From assembly GCA_945865425.1 (NCBI GenBank), contig CAMBFN010000007.1:1-32884 (forward strand): 32,884 nucleotides of DNA. The letters are read 5' to 3'. Position numbers and translations under genes: made by a program. The DNA comes from Comamonas sp. lk. GTDB lineage: Bacteria; Pseudomonadota; Gammaproteobacteria; Burkholderiales; Burkholderiaceae_C. A model generated the notes under the pieces. It was not told where the DNA came from. It made no database searches and worked only from the letters and a program-made list of their open reading frames with translations. Within the stretch, counting starts at the first letter, position 1; each line of letters begins with the position of its first letter. Below, piece after piece: positions 1 through 9,937 of this stretch.

Positions 1-1175
1 CTCAGGTCCGAGCGGTCGGGATGCACCGCCGGGTCACTTTCGGCGGCCTTGATGAGTGAGCGGATGGCGGTAGGCGCAGTGTAAAAAATCGTGCATTGGT
101 GGCGCTCAATCATTTGCCAGAAGCGCCCGGCGTTAGGAAAAGTGGGCACACCTTCAAAAATGATTTGCGTCGCGCCTGCGGCCAAGGGCCCATAGGCCAC
201 GTAAGTGTGGCCGGTAATCCAGCCGATGTCGGCGGTACACCAAAACACATCATCAGCGCGCAGGTCAAAGGTCCAGTCCATGGTCAGCTTGGCCCACAGC
301 AGGTAGCCGCCGGTGGAATGCTGCACGCCCTTGGGTTTACCTGTGGAGCCGGAGGTGTACAAGATAAACAGCGGATGCTCCGCGCCAACGGCCACCGGCG
401 CGCAGACGCTGCTTTGACCCGCCAAGGCTTCGGTAAAAGTTTTGTCGCGGCCTGCCACCATATTGCAAGCCGTGGCGGTGCGCTGATAAACAAACACCGT
501 TTTAATCGAATCGCAGCCGCCCATGGCCAGACCTTCGTCCACGATAGCTTTGAGTGGCAGTTCTTTGCCGCCACGCATTTGGTAGTTTGCGGTAATGACC
601 GCCACCGCGCCAGCGTCGATGATGCGTTCTTGCAAGGCTTTGGCGGAAAAGCCGCCAAAAACCACGCTGTGCGTGGCGCCGATGCGCGCGCAGGCTTGCA
701 TGGCAATGACACCCTCGAGCGTCATGGGCATATAGACCAGCACACGGTCACCTTTCTGAATGCCTGCGGCCTTCAGTGCGTTGGCAAACTGGCTGACGCG
801 CGCCAGCAGTTCTCTGTACGTCGTTTTAGTAACCGCGCCGTCGTCAGCCTCAAAAATCACCGCGGTTTTATTTTCTAGGGGCGTGCCCATGTGACGGTCC
901 AGGCAATTGGCCGAGGCATTGATTTCGCCGTCGTCAAACCATTGGTAAAACGGTGCATTCGATTCATCCAGCACGCGACTGAAAGGCTTTGACCAGCTCA
1001 GGTTCTCACGTGCCAACTGCGCCCAAAAGCCCTGATAATCTTTGTCGGCGGCATCACATAAGGCCTGGTAAGCCGGCATGCTGGCAATTCGGGCGCCTTT
1101 TTGGCTCGCCTCACTGGGGTGAAAAACTCGGTTTTCAACCAGTACGGACTCGATAGCGGATGTCGACGAACTCAT
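1..1175 (-). CDS. acs: acetyl-CoA synthetase, N-terminal part (runs off the window)
   Basis: Acetate:CoA ligase (AMP-forming), which activates acetate to acetyl-CoA through acetyl-AMP in the cytoplasm. About 391 codons are visible and the 3' end lies beyond base 1. Reading the minus strand from the ATG at 1175 gives an open frame with the family's N-terminal features: an F-W-A-Q-L segment, a [15 protein letters not shown] block, and the adenylation P-loop [11 protein letters not shown] at about residues 273-283. [13 protein letters not shown] block follows. The start is supported by AAGGAG at 1190-1185, nine bases upstream. The gene diverges from the fumarase gene, and the 186-base gap holds a perfect 9-bp inverted repeat. 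The C-terminal domain with the regulatory lysine is outside the window. The family call is very secure. Confidence 0.96.
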   Translation of the reverse strand, partial: MSSSTSAIESVLVENRVFHPSEASQKGARIASMPAYQALCDAADKDYQGFWAQLARENLSWSKPFSRVLDESNAPFYQWFDDGEINASANCLDRHMGTPLENKTAVIFEADDGAVTKTTYRELLARVSQFANALKAAGIQKGDRVLVYMPMTLEGVIAMQACARIGATHSVVFGGFSAKALQERIIDAGAVAVITANYQMRGGKELPLKAIVDEGLAMGGCDSIKTVFVYQRTATACNMVAGRDKTFTEALAGQSSVCAPVAVGAEHPLFILYTSGSTGKPKGVQHSTGGYLLWAKLTMDWTFDLRADDVFWCTADIGWITGHTYVAYGPLAAGATQIIFEGVPTFPNAGRFWQMIERHQCTIFYTAPTAIRSLIKAAESDPAVHPDRSDL

Positions 1176-1260
1176 AGAACCTGTCTCCTTGTAGTATTCG
1201 AAAAACTGGGGCAATCTTCCAGGGTGGCACTTACATTGCACTGACTTGGAGCCCAGACAA

Positions 1261-1285
1261 CGCAGATTTTGACGCCAAATCTGCG
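1261..1285. repeat. perfect 9-bp inverted repeat between acs and fumarase
   Basis: CGCAGATTT (1261-1269) and AAATCTGCG (1277-1285) are exact reverse complements around a 7-base loop. The element lies in the region separating two divergent genes and has no T-run on either side, so it is not an intrinsic terminator for either. It could be an operator for a dimeric regulator or a hairpin in the fumarase leader. The function is inferred only. Confidence 0.5.
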
Positions 1286-1361
1286 CCGGGACAAGCTGGC
1301 GGCATAGCTAGTTCGAAAACGCCAGAGGCTAAACTCAGAGCCTATCTGCCAGCCTTACACC

Positions 1362-2912
1362 ATGACTACCATTACCCAAAACGACCTTGTTGAATCGGTC
1401 GCAGCCGCCCTGCAGTACATCAGCTACTACCACCCTGCGGATTACATCGCCCACCTAGCCCGCGCCTATGAGCGTGAGCAAAGCCCTGCTGCAAAAGATG
1501 CGATTGCCCAGATCCTGACCAACAGCAAAATGAGCGCCACCGGTCACCGGCCCATCTGCCAAGACACCGGCATCGTCAATGTCTTCTTGAAAGTGGGTAT
1601 GGAGGTGCGTTTTGCCGGTTTTGGCGGTTCTTTGGACGACGCCGTCAACCAGGGCGTGCGCCAAGGCTATCTGCACCCGGACAACACCCTGCGCGCCAGC
1701 GTAGTGGCCGACCCCGAATTTGATCGCAAAAACACCAAGGACAACACGCCGGCGGTAATCTTCACCGAATTGGTGCCCGGCAATACCGTGGAAGTCACGG
1801 TCGCAGCCAAGGGCGGCGGCTCGGAAAACAAAAGCAAGTTAGTAATGCTCAACCCGGGCGATTCGGTGGTGGACTGGGTACTCAAAACCGTACCCACTAT
1901 GGGCGCAGGCTGGTGCCCGCCGGGGATGCTGGGCATAGGCATCGGCGGTACCGCCGAAAAAGCGATGTTAATGGCCAAAGAAAGCCTGATGGACGACATC
2001 GATATGTACGCCCTGCAGGCCAAATCTTCGGCTAAGCAGGCCCTCACGCAAACCGAGGAGCTACGGCTTGAGCTCTATGACAAGGTCAATGCGCTGGGCA
2101 TTGGTGCCCAGGGCCTGGGTGGCCTGACCACGGTACTGGACGTAAAAATCAAGCTTTACCCCACCCATGCCGCCAGCAAGCCAGTGGCCATGATCCCCAA
2201 TTGCGCGGCCACCCGCCATGCGCACTTTGTCCTTGATGGCAGCGGGCCGGCCTATCTGACGCCACCGTCTCTGGACCTATGGCCTTCGGTGCAATGGACA
2301 CCCGACTATGTGAAAAGCACCCGTGTGGACCTAAATAGCCTGACGCCTGCGCAAGTAGCGGCCTGGAAGCCAGGCCAGACCTTGCTGCTCAATGGCAAGA
2401 TGCTCACAGGGCGGGACGCAGCGCACAAGCGCATCCAGGGCATGCTGACCAAGGGGGAGCCCTTGCCGGTGGACTTCACCAACCGCGTCATTTATTACGT
2501 GGGACCGGTCGATCCGGTGCCGGGTGAAGCCGTGGGGCCGGCCGGCCCGACCACCGCGACACGGATGGACGGGTTTACCGAAATGATGCTGGCACAAACC
2601 GGCCTGATTGCCATGGTGGGTAAGGCCGAACGCGGTCCGGTAGCCATCGAAGCCATCAAAAAGCACCAAAGCGCCTACCTCATGGCCGTCGGCGGTGCGG
2701 CTTATCTGGTCAGCAAAGCCATTAAGCACGCCAAAGTCCTGGCCTTTGCCGACCTGGGGATGGAAGCGATTTACGAGTTTGACGTGGTGGACATGCCCGT
2801 CACCGTGGCCGTGGATGCCGGTGGCACCAGCGCCCACATCACCGGCCCGGCGCTGTGGCAACAAAAAATCGCCAGCGGCGAATTCAAAACCATCGCCGTA
2901 CAAGCGGCCTGA
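1362..2912 (+). CDS. fumA: class I fumarate hydratase (iron-sulfur, fused alpha-beta type)
   Basis: Interconverts fumarate and L-malate in the TCA cycle. It is an oxygen-sensitive [4Fe-4S] hydro-lyase unrelated to class II FumC. The 516-residue length matches the single-chain class I enzymes. The three expected cluster cysteines are visible: C66 in PICQDTG, C185 in GWCPPGMLGIGIGG and C281 in PNCAATRH. The C-terminal beta part follows, with YYVGPVDPVPGEAVGPAGPT and a G-G-A-A-Y-L block. The ATG at 1362 has no good Shine-Dalgarno, but the N-terminus fits the family. murI follows after 6 bases, suggesting co-transcription. The symbol could equally be fumB by annotation style. A sister tartrate dehydratase activity cannot be excluded from sequence alone, but fumarase is by far the likeliest. 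Confidence 0.95.
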   Translation: MTTITQNDLVESVAAALQYISYYHPADYIAHLARAYEREQSPAAKDAIAQILTNSKMSATGHRPICQDTGIVNVFLKVGMEVRFAGFGGSLDDAVNQGVRQGYLHPDNTLRASVVADPEFDRKNTKDNTPAVIFTELVPGNTVEVTVAAKGGGSENKSKLVMLNPGDSVVDWVLKTVPTMGAGWCPPGMLGIGIGGTAEKAMLMAKESLMDDIDMYALQAKSSAKQALTQTEELRLELYDKVNALGIGAQGLGGLTTVLDVKIKLYPTHAASKPVAMIPNCAATRHAHFVLDGSGPAYLTPPSLDLWPSVQWTPDYVKSTRVDLNSLTPAQVAAWKPGQTLLLNGKMLTGRDAAHKRIQGMLTKGEPLPVDFTNRVIYYVGPVDPVPGEAVGPAGPTTATRMDGFTEMMLAQTGLIAMVGKAERGPVAIEAIKKHQSAYLMAVGGAAYLVSKAIKHAKVLAFADLGMEAIYEFDVVDMPVTVAVDAGGTSAHITGPALWQQKIASGEFKTIAVQAA

Positions 2913-2918
2913 GGTCTG

Positions 2919-3758
2919 ATGCCTAGCCCCGCAACTGCGACCGGCCCTATCGGGGTCTTTGACAGTGGGATCGGCGGCCTCAGTGTTCTGGCGGCGCTGC
3001 GACGCGAGTTGCCGCTGGAGAAATTCGTTTATATCGGCGATGCTGGCCATGCCCCCTATGGCGAGCGCGATACTGGGCATGTGCTCAAGCGATCGCAACT
3101 CCTAGCCGATTACCTTTGCACCCACCACCAGGCCAAAGCCCTGGTGCTGGCCTGCAATACTGCCACTGCAGCCGCCGTGTCCAGCCTCCGCGCGCGCTAC
3201 CCGAAGCTACCGATCGTCGGCATTGAACCGGCGCTCAAGCCTGCAGCGGCGCAAAGCGCCAGCGGCGTGGTGGCGGTGATGGCAACCCGCAGCACGCTAT
3301 CGAGCGATAAGTTTCAAATACTGCTTAGCGCACAGCCGCCTTCGGTACGATTTATCTTGCAAGCCTGTGACGGCTTGGCAGCGGCCATAGAGCAGGCCGA
3401 TCTCCAAGCTATCGAATCCTTGAGCCAGCGCTACATACAGACCTTGCGGCACCACCCGGATGGCGGTACGCACATTGATACCGTGGTGCTGGGCTGCACG
3501 CATTACGCGCTGATTAGCGATACTTTGGGGAATCTTTGGGGGCCGAAAGTAAGCTTAATTGAGGCAGGGAAACCGGTTGCGCGGCGCACGCGCCAGGTAC
3601 TGCAAGCGGCCGATCTGCTGCAGGCTACCGCCCATGCACCCCCATCCCGCGAAACGCAGTGCTTGAGCACCGGCGACCCGGCATTGCTGGACCAAGCGCT
3701 TCGAGATTGGCAGGTCGGCAGGCCAAACCTGCGCGCCAGCGCCTTGTTTTTACCCTAA
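2919..3758 (+). CDS. murI: glutamate racemase
   Basis: Converts L-glutamate to D-glutamate for peptidoglycan precursor synthesis by a cofactor-independent two-base mechanism in the cytoplasm. The 279-residue protein has the family's N-terminal [14 protein letters not shown], the first catalytic cysteine in LACNTAT (C79) and the second in LGCTHY (C193). [13 protein letters not shown] is also typical. The ATG is preceded by GAGG within a few bases and sits 6 bases after the fumarase stop, so translation is probably coupled to the upstream gene. It converges on the two minus-strand tRNA genes, with only 17 bases to the tRNA-Arg 3' end. Confidence 0.96.
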   Translation: MPSPATATGPIGVFDSGIGGLSVLAALRRELPLEKFVYIGDAGHAPYGERDTGHVLKRSQLLADYLCTHHQAKALVLACNTATAAAVSSLRARYPKLPIVGIEPALKPAAAQSASGVVAVMATRSTLSSDKFQILLSAQPPSVRFILQACDGLAAAIEQADLQAIESLSQRYIQTLRHHPDGGTHIDTVVLGCTHYALISDTLGNLWGPKVSLIEAGKPVARRTRQVLQAADLLQATAHAPPSRETQCLSTGDPALLDQALRDWQVGRPNLRASALFLP

Positions 3759-3775
3759 GATCATGCTAATGAAAG

Positions 3776-3852
3776 TGGCCTGTCCGACAGGAATCGAACC
3801 TGTGACCTACAGCTTAGAAGGCTGTTGCTCTATCCAACTGAGCTACGGACAG
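3776..3852 (-). tRNA. tRNA-Arg (anticodon TCT)
   Basis: The minus strand folds into a full cloverleaf. Acceptor CTGTCCG pairs with CGGACAG, and the D arm is GCTC/GAGC. The anticodon stem ACAGC/GCTGT encloses loop CTTCTAA with anticodon TCT, which reads AGA and by wobble AGG. The T arm is ACAGG/CCTGT. The discriminator G is followed by an encoded CCA (3778-3776). It lies 57 bases downstream of tRNA-Pro on the same strand and is probably co-transcribed with it. Confidence 0.96.
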
Positions 3853-3909
3853 AAATACGCGCCAGCGGCGCAAATGAAAAAGCCAAAGACAGTGCTTTGG
3901 CAAGTATAT

Positions 3910-3986
<77 letters not shown>

Positions 3987-3994
3987 ACTAGCGC

Positions 3995-4000
3995 ATTCTA
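3995..4000 (-). promoter_or_regulatory. possible -10 box for the tRNA-Pro/tRNA-Arg unit
   Basis: Read on the minus strand this is TAGAAT, followed by a short G+C-rich stretch and then the tRNA-Pro 5' end 8 bases on. That layout would suit a stringently controlled tRNA promoter. I see no convincing -35 hexamer at the normal spacing, so this is tentative. Confidence 0.3.
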
Positions 4001-4061
4001 ACCTCCCGCCTATTTTGCATTGGGCTGTGCGGCGCTGCCAAGCGGTGTGGACGGTTCATCG

Positions 4062-4808
4062 ATGAGCACGCCTGAGCTAACCTGGATGCTACCTGGCGAC
4101 CCGTTTCCACCCTTGAGTAGGACCTGGGGCCCAGGCAGCGATGCGCCGGGCTTGCTAGCAGCGGGTGGCGCGCTGGACGTTGAAACCTTGCGCGATGCCT
4201 ACGCGCGTGGCGTATTCCCTTGGTTTAATGAAACCCAGCCTACGCTGTGGTGGAGCCCCGACCCCCGTATGGTGTTGGCCACGGGTGAATTTAGGATTCA
4301 CGATTCGCTGAAAAAAACCTTGCGCCGCTTTCAGCAGGATACGCGTTGTGAGATCCGCATGAACAGCGATTTTGCCGGCGTCATACGCCAATGCGCAAAA
4401 GCGCCGCGTCAAGGGCAAGACGGTACCTGGATTGTCCCGGCCATGGTCGAGGCCTATATCGACTTTCACCATGCAGGCTATGCCCATAGCGTGGAAACCT
4501 GGGTCGATGGCGAAATGGTGGCGGGACTATATTTCGTGGCGATGGGGCGGGCCGTATATGGCGAATCCATGTTCACCAAGATGCGCGATGGCTCCAAAAT
4601 TGCGCTTTCCGCGTTGATTGCCCACTGCCGCACGCACGAGGTGCCACAACTGGACTGCCAGCAAGTTACCACCCACCTGTCGCGCCTGGGCGCGCGCCCG
4701 GTGCAGCGTGCGCAATTCCTTGCTACTATGCAAGCAGCCAGGGCGCAAACCCCCGTCCAGTGGGAATTTGCCGCCGACAACTGGAAGCATTTGCTGCAAG
4801 CCCATTGA
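4062..4808 (+). CDS. aat: leucyl/phenylalanyl-tRNA--protein transferase
   Basis: Transfers Leu or Phe from aminoacyl-tRNA to proteins with N-terminal Arg or Lys, making an N-degron read by ClpS/ClpAP. The protein is 248 residues from the ATG at 4062. An in-frame extension to 4020 exists but adds residues that do not look like the family, whose N-terminus is a short lead-in to W-x-L-P. Visible family features are [13 protein letters not shown], the A-Y-x-x-G-V-F-P-W-F segment, [10 protein letters not shown], and [11 protein letters not shown]. bpt follows after 9 bases, so the two transferases form one operon covering both secondary-residue classes. Confidence 0.95.
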   Translation: MSTPELTWMLPGDPFPPLSRTWGPGSDAPGLLAAGGALDVETLRDAYARGVFPWFNETQPTLWWSPDPRMVLATGEFRIHDSLKKTLRRFQQDTRCEIRMNSDFAGVIRQCAKAPRQGQDGTWIVPAMVEAYIDFHHAGYAHSVETWVDGEMVAGLYFVAMGRAVYGESMFTKMRDGSKIALSALIAHCRTHEVPQLDCQQVTTHLSRLGARPVQRAQFLATMQAARAQTPVQWEFAADNWKHLLQAH

Positions 4809-4817
4809 CCAGCCGAC

Positions 4818-5597
4818 ATGACCCATCTTCACGATCTGCCGCTGCAGACCCTGCAGTTTTACTCTACCGCACCGTATGAGTGCAGCTACCTGGACGCTCG
4901 CCAGGCACGCTCCCAGGTTGCCACGCCCAGCCACCTGATAGATAACAGCACCTATTCAGGGCTGGTGGAGAGCGGCTTTCGCCGAAGCGGTATGTTCACC
5001 TACCGCCCCTACTGTGATGGCTGCCAAGCCTGCGTACCTTTGCGTGTGCCGGTAGCCCGGTTTTTCCCCAGTCGCAGCCAACGCAGGGCGCTCAAGCAAC
5101 ACGGTAAACTGCAAGTTCGGGTGCAAAGCCTGGGCTTTTCACAAGAGCACTACGAGCTGTATCTGCGCTACCAGCACCAACGCCACGCCGGCGGTGGTAT
5201 GGAGGAGGACAGCGTGAGCCAATACACGCAGTTTTTGCTCCAAAGTCGGGTCAATTCGCGCTTGGTCGAATTCCGGGAGCCTGGAGAGAGTGAATGCGCC
5301 GGCACACTGAAAATGGTGTCTATCCTGGATGTGCTGGACGACGGAATTTCGTCGGTATACACCTTTTACGAGCCGCAGGCATATACGAGCTTTGGCACGT
5401 ACAACGTGCTTTGGCAATTGCAACAAGCCAAGTCGCTGGGCTTGTCCTATCTGTATTTGGGTTACTGGATAGCGCAAAGCCAAAAAATGAACTACAAGAT
5501 GCGCTTCGCACCTTCGCAGATTTTGGTAGATGGTCGCTGGCAAGACAGTGCTTCTTTGCCTATCGAAGCGAATTCAGATTTATTAAATTCCCGCTAA
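4818..5597 (+). CDS. bpt: aspartate/glutamate leucyltransferase (Bpt)
   Basis: Adds leucine from Leu-tRNA to proteins with N-terminal Asp or Glu, feeding them into the same ClpS/ClpAP degradation route as Aat substrates. The 259-residue length is normal for bacterial Bpt, which is related to eukaryotic ATE1. Family signs are the N-terminal Y-x-C-S-Y-L region, [19 protein letters not shown], a cysteine cluster in YCDGCQAC, and the C-terminal [17 protein letters not shown] segment. It sits directly behind aat (gap 9 bases), a pairing common in proteobacteria. An IclR gene begins 53 bases downstream, possibly under its own promoter. Confidence 0.95.
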   Translation: MTHLHDLPLQTLQFYSTAPYECSYLDARQARSQVATPSHLIDNSTYSGLVESGFRRSGMFTYRPYCDGCQACVPLRVPVARFFPSRSQRRALKQHGKLQVRVQSLGFSQEHYELYLRYQHQRHAGGGMEEDSVSQYTQFLLQSRVNSRLVEFREPGESECAGTLKMVSILDVLDDGISSVYTFYEPQAYTSFGTYNVLWQLQQAKSLGLSYLYLGYWIAQSQKMNYKMRFAPSQILVDGRWQDSASLPIEANSDLLNSR

Positions 5598-5650
5598 TTG
5601 TTAGCCGGCCGTTGCTATAGCGCAAAATCAGGTTTTCCAATTCGCTGACT

Positions 5651-6430
5651 ATGACCAAACAAGACTCCAATAGCCCCTTGGCGCCATCGGTACAGGTCAT
5701 CGAGCGCATGTTTACGCTCATAGACGTACTGGCATCGCGCGAAGAGGCGATGACGCTCAAAGACATTAGTGACAAAGCCGGCCTGCATCCCTCCACCGCC
5801 CATCGCATTTTGAATGACCTGGTGATAGGCCGCTTTGCGGACCGCCCGCAACCGGGCAGCTACCGGCTGGGTATGCGCTTACTTGAATTGGGCAACCTGG
5901 TCAAAGGCCGCCTGAATGTGCGCGATGCAGCAATTGCGCCCATGCGCGAGTTACATAAGCTTACCCAGCAACCGGTCAATCTGAGTATGCGCCAGGGCGA
6001 CGAAATTATTTACGTGGAGCGCGCGTACAGTGAGCGCTCTGGCATGCAAGTCGTACGGGCCATTGGTGGAAGGGCACCCTTGCATCTCACCTCGGTAGGC
6101 AAGCTATTCCTAGCCGCAGACGACCCGCAGCGCATACGCGCTTATGCGACCCGCACCGGACTGCAGGGCCATACCAAAAACAGCATTACCGAACTGGCTG
6201 CGTTGGAACGCGAGTTGTCTCGAGTGCGTCAATATGGCCAAGCCAGCGACAACGAAGAGTTAGAGTTAGGTGTGCGCTGTATGGCCGCAGGGATTTACGA
6301 TGACCAGAACAAACTCATCGCTGGTTTGTCGATCTCTTCACCGTCCAGCCGCATGGAGGACGGTTGGATGCCGCGTCTCAAAGAAACGGCAAAGGAAATT
6401 TCCAAAACCTTGGGCTTTAGCGTTCGCTAA
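5651..6430 (+). CDS. IclR-family transcriptional regulator
   Basis: DNA-binding regulator of 259 residues. The N-terminal winged helix-turn-helix spans about residues 15-75 (V-x-V-I-E-R-M-F-T-L, then KDISDKAGLHPSTAHRIL). The C-terminal IclR effector-binding domain spans about 85-255, with GDEIIYVER, APLHLTSVGKLFLA and a GVRCMAAGIYDD block, all usual for the family. Effector and targets cannot be told from sequence. The nearest enzymes (bpt upstream, endopeptidase convergent downstream) are not typical IclR targets, so it may act elsewhere or on itself. Confidence 0.92.
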   Translation: MTKQDSNSPLAPSVQVIERMFTLIDVLASREEAMTLKDISDKAGLHPSTAHRILNDLVIGRFADRPQPGSYRLGMRLLELGNLVKGRLNVRDAAIAPMRELHKLTQQPVNLSMRQGDEIIYVERAYSERSGMQVVRAIGGRAPLHLTSVGKLFLAADDPQRIRAYATRTGLQGHTKNSITELAALERELSRVRQYGQASDNEELELGVRCMAAGIYDDQNKLIAGLSISSPSSRMEDGWMPRLKETAKEISKTLGFSVR

Positions 6431-6485
6431 ACAATCGCCGACTTGGTTTGGCGTCTAGGAAAAAACTCAGAGACTGGGCCGAGCC

Positions 6486-7517
6486 TCACTGCCTTATTGG
6501 CGTACCCGGCAATTCAAGTGTGGCAACCGGGGACGCGCGGGTACTATCCATGGGTGCGGATTCCATCCAACGACGCACCCGCTCCGCATCGCCAATACGG
6601 CTGAGTTTGCCAGCGGAATCCAGAAAAACCATGATAATTTTGCGCCCGGCCACTTTAGCCTGCATCACCAGGCACTGTCCAGCCTCAGAGATGTACCCGG
6701 TTTTTTGGAGTCCGATATCCCAATCAGGGTTTCTTACCAGACGATTGGTGTTATTGAACTGTAAGGTGCGCCGTCCCACTTCCACCCGGTGACCAGGCGA
6801 GGTGGAATACTCACGCAAGGTGGCGTCGGCATAAGCGTAATTGACCAAGGTTGCAAGGTCTTTGGCACTAGATTGGTTTTTACTGGAGAGCCCGGTCGGC
6901 TCCACATAACTTGTCGCGGCCATGCCCAGCTCTGCTGCTTTGGCGTTCATCAAGCTAACGAAATGAGGTATTCCTCCGGGGAAGGTTCGGCCCAGCGCAT
7001 AGGCCGCGCGGTTTTCACTAGACATCAGCGCTAGGTGTAACAATTCCCCCCGGCTAAGTCTGCTACCCACCGTCAGGCGAGAGCGGCTGCCCTTTTCCAT
7101 ATCTACGTCGTCCTGACTGATGGTGATTAAATCATCCATCGGAAGACGCGCTTCACTGATCAGCACGCCTGTCATTAACTTGGTGAGCGAGGCAATCGGG
7201 AGTACTGCCAACTCGTTTTTATGCAACAAGACCTCTTTGGTGTCCTGGTCAATCACGAAAGCCACGCTGGACTTTAGCGCCAGCGCATCAGGGGCGCGGT
7301 GCAAGCCGGCGACGTCGCCAAAACTCGGCTTTTTCGCAACCTGGCGCTTGGCTTTGCTCTTCACAGGCGTTTTCCCGAAATTCTTCGCCTTCACCCATTT
7401 GCTCTGTATTTGCTGGCGGGGCGGATCCACGCGGCCCTTGCGCTTGACATCCTGCGCGGCAAAGGCCGTGCCTAGGCAAAGCAAAAGCGACAATAAAGTT
7501 AAAAGTTTTTTAGCCAA
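6486..7517 (-). CDS. pbpG: D-alanyl-D-alanine endopeptidase (PBP7-type, peptidase S11)
   Basis: Periplasmic serine peptidase expected to cut D-Ala-meso-DAP cross-links during wall remodelling. Counted from the TTG at 7517 it is 343 residues. Residues 1-21 form a signal peptide (KKLLTLLSLLLCLGTAFAA). A basic, low-complexity linker follows to about residue 75. The penicillin-binding catalytic motifs are all present: SLTK (S110, K113), SEN (167-169) and KTG (272-274). The frame has no ATG start. A TTG at 7571 would bury the signal peptide behind 18 residues, and a possible promoter at 7580-7607 would start transcription at about that codon, so 7517 is preferred. No strong Shine-Dalgarno is seen for either. 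It converges on the IclR gene. Confidence 0.9.
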   Translation of the reverse strand: MAKKLLTLLSLLLCLGTAFAAQDVKRKGRVDPPRQQIQSKWVKAKNFGKTPVKSKAKRQVAKKPSFGDVAGLHRAPDALALKSSVAFVIDQDTKEVLLHKNELAVLPIASLTKLMTGVLISEARLPMDDLITISQDDVDMEKGSRSRLTVGSRLSRGELLHLALMSSENRAAYALGRTFPGGIPHFVSLMNAKAAELGMAATSYVEPTGLSSKNQSSAKDLATLVNYAYADATLREYSTSPGHRVEVGRRTLQFNNTNRLVRNPDWDIGLQKTGYISEAGQCLVMQAKVAGRKIIMVFLDSAGKLSRIGDAERVRRWMESAPMDSTRASPVATLELPGTPIRQ

Positions 7518-7579
7518 TGTGCACCGGATACGACTTTTTTGAGGCGCTAAAAACGCGCTTCCGTCAATCAAAAGAATAT

Positions 7580-7607
7580 ATTTTAATCAAAAAATATAAC
7601 AAATCAA
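7580..7607 (-). promoter_or_regulatory. putative sigma-70 promoter for pbpG
   Basis: On the minus strand TTGATT (7607-7602) and TAAAAT (7585-7580) are separated by 16 bases, inside a conspicuously A+T-rich tract. Initiation would fall near 7573, giving a leader of about 55 bases before the TTG at 7517. This also argues against the TTG at 7571 as start. Confidence 0.45.
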
Positions 7608-7850
7608 GCACTTACATGAGAAACATGATGCAAATTCATATAAACCTACAACCAAGCGCGGGCTGCAGGGGAATTGGACTTGTTTTCGAACTGATTGAGG
7701 GCGCACAAGTACGCTATTTGCAGAGTTCGCCACAATGTCCGGGCGCGTGCCCCTCAGATTGACCATGCGCCCACTGTTCTGCCAATATACCGTCAACTGG
7801 CCAGGCGTTTGGGCGCGCCGCTGCGGGTATGGGCCCAGTGGTGCGGGAAT
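7608..7850. other. gene-free stretch between pbpG promoter and pssA
   Basis: Together with the pbpG promoter this makes a 333-base interval without a supported gene. Small open frames on both strands have no recognisable product, no Shine-Dalgarno and conflicting frames. I searched by eye for a tRNA, a terminator hairpin with a T-run and repeats, and found none convincing. Its only clear role is as upstream DNA of pbpG and downstream DNA of pssA. Confidence 0.4.
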
Positions 7851-8660
7851 TTATTTATGCATCCCGCGCTCATCAGGCTCATCCGTTGAGGTACTGATCA
7901 CGCTGACCGGAACGCCTCGGAATTTACGTATCCCGTAGACGACGTAGCCGCTGAAACCATACACCACAAAAATTCCCAGCATCACAGTCGGTGGGTCGAT
8001 ATTGATAATGGCGATCCCCAGGGCGATCAAAACAATTACGGCAAAAGGCACGCTTTGCTTCATACTGACGTCTTTGAAGCTGTAAAACGGAACATTGGTC
8101 ACCATGGTCAGCCCAGCGTATAGCACCCAGGCAAACATAAACCACGCTACCGAAGCAGGTGCAATACCCAAGTCGGTACACCACCAAATAAAGCCGGCGA
8201 CTAAGGCCGCCGCAGCGGGCGACGGAAGACCTTGGAAATAGCGCTTGTCCACCACATGGGTATTCACATTGAAACGGGCCAATCGCAAGGCAGCGCAGGA
8301 ACAATACACAAAAGCGGCAAACCAACCCCATTTACCCAGCCCCTTAAGCACCCATTCGTAGGACACCAAGGCCGGCGCAGCGCCAAAGGACACCATGTCC
8401 GACAGTGAATCCATTTGCTCGCCAAAGGCACTTTGGGTGTTGGTCATGCGGGCAACGCGCCCATCTAAGCTGTCCAACACCATGGCGCAAAAAATGCCGA
8501 TGGCGGACTGATCGAAATGCCCTTGCATGGCCATGACCACCGCATAAAAGCCGCCAAACAAAGCCGCCAAAGTAAACAAATTCGGAAGGACATAAATGCC
8601 TTTGCGCCGTTTGCGCACAAAAACCGGCTCATCGCCTTCAGCCTGCGTGTTTTCGTCCAT
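7851..8660 (-). CDS. pssA: CDP-diacylglycerol--serine O-phosphatidyltransferase
   Basis: Inner-membrane enzyme making phosphatidylserine, the precursor of phosphatidylethanolamine, from CDP-diacylglycerol and serine. It is 269 residues from the ATG at 8660. A longer frame upstream to 8756 is rejected because the family begins with a short polar lead into RRKGIYVLPNLFT, and AGGATC lies just upstream of 8660. The CDP-alcohol phosphotransferase signature is complete: D63, D66-G67, A70-R71, then G80, D84 and D88 at the canonical spacing. Several hydrophobic segments follow, fitting a multi-pass type II PssA. It lies downstream of ilvC but a strong hairpin at 8770-8795 separates them. Confidence 0.94.
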   Translation of the reverse strand: MDENTQAEGDEPVFVRKRRKGIYVLPNLFTLAALFGGFYAVVMAMQGHFDQSAIGIFCAMVLDSLDGRVARMTNTQSAFGEQMDSLSDMVSFGAAPALVSYEWVLKGLGKWGWFAAFVYCSCAALRLARFNVNTHVVDKRYFQGLPSPAAAALVAGFIWWCTDLGIAPASVAWFMFAWVLYAGLTMVTNVPFYSFKDVSMKQSVPFAVIVLIALGIAIINIDPPTVMLGIFVVYGFSGYVVYGIRKFRGVPVSVISTSTDEPDERGMHK

Positions 8661-8769
8661 GCAATGATCCTGGTTTAATTCAGATGGGGATTGCGGCAGG
8701 GCGCTACTGCTGCTGCATACGGAATGCAGTGTACGCTGAGCCAGCCCGGGCGGCATATCTCTTTAAATG

Positions 8770-8795
8770 CCAAAGGCCACCGCAGTGGCCTTTGG
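8770..8795 (-). terminator. hairpin terminator after ilvC
   Basis: CCAAAGGCCAC (8770-8780) and GTGGCCTTTGG (8785-8795) form an 11-bp stem with a 4-base loop, read downstream of the ilvC stop on the minus strand. The T-tract after it is short, so termination may be partial. A second hairpin (CTCTGC/GCAGAG, 8801-8818) lies between it and the ilvC stop. Confidence 0.6.
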
Positions 8796-8823
8796 GCACC
8801 CTCTGCATCTAGGCAGAGCCGGA

Positions 8824-9876
<1,053 letters not shown>

Positions 9877-9937
9877 TTATAAAACCAATTCAAGCGGCCC
9901 GCTATGCGCTGGTAGGTGCGCAACGCAGCCACTTCGC

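Noticed and set aside
96-878. 260-codon plus-strand open frame over acs
   Set aside because: It is antisense to a clear acetyl-CoA synthetase frame and has no recognisable domains.
2331-3098. 255-codon minus-strand open frame over fumarase and murI
   Set aside because: It spans the junction of two well-supported genes on the other strand, with His/Arg/Gly-rich composition typical of antisense frames in G+C-rich DNA.
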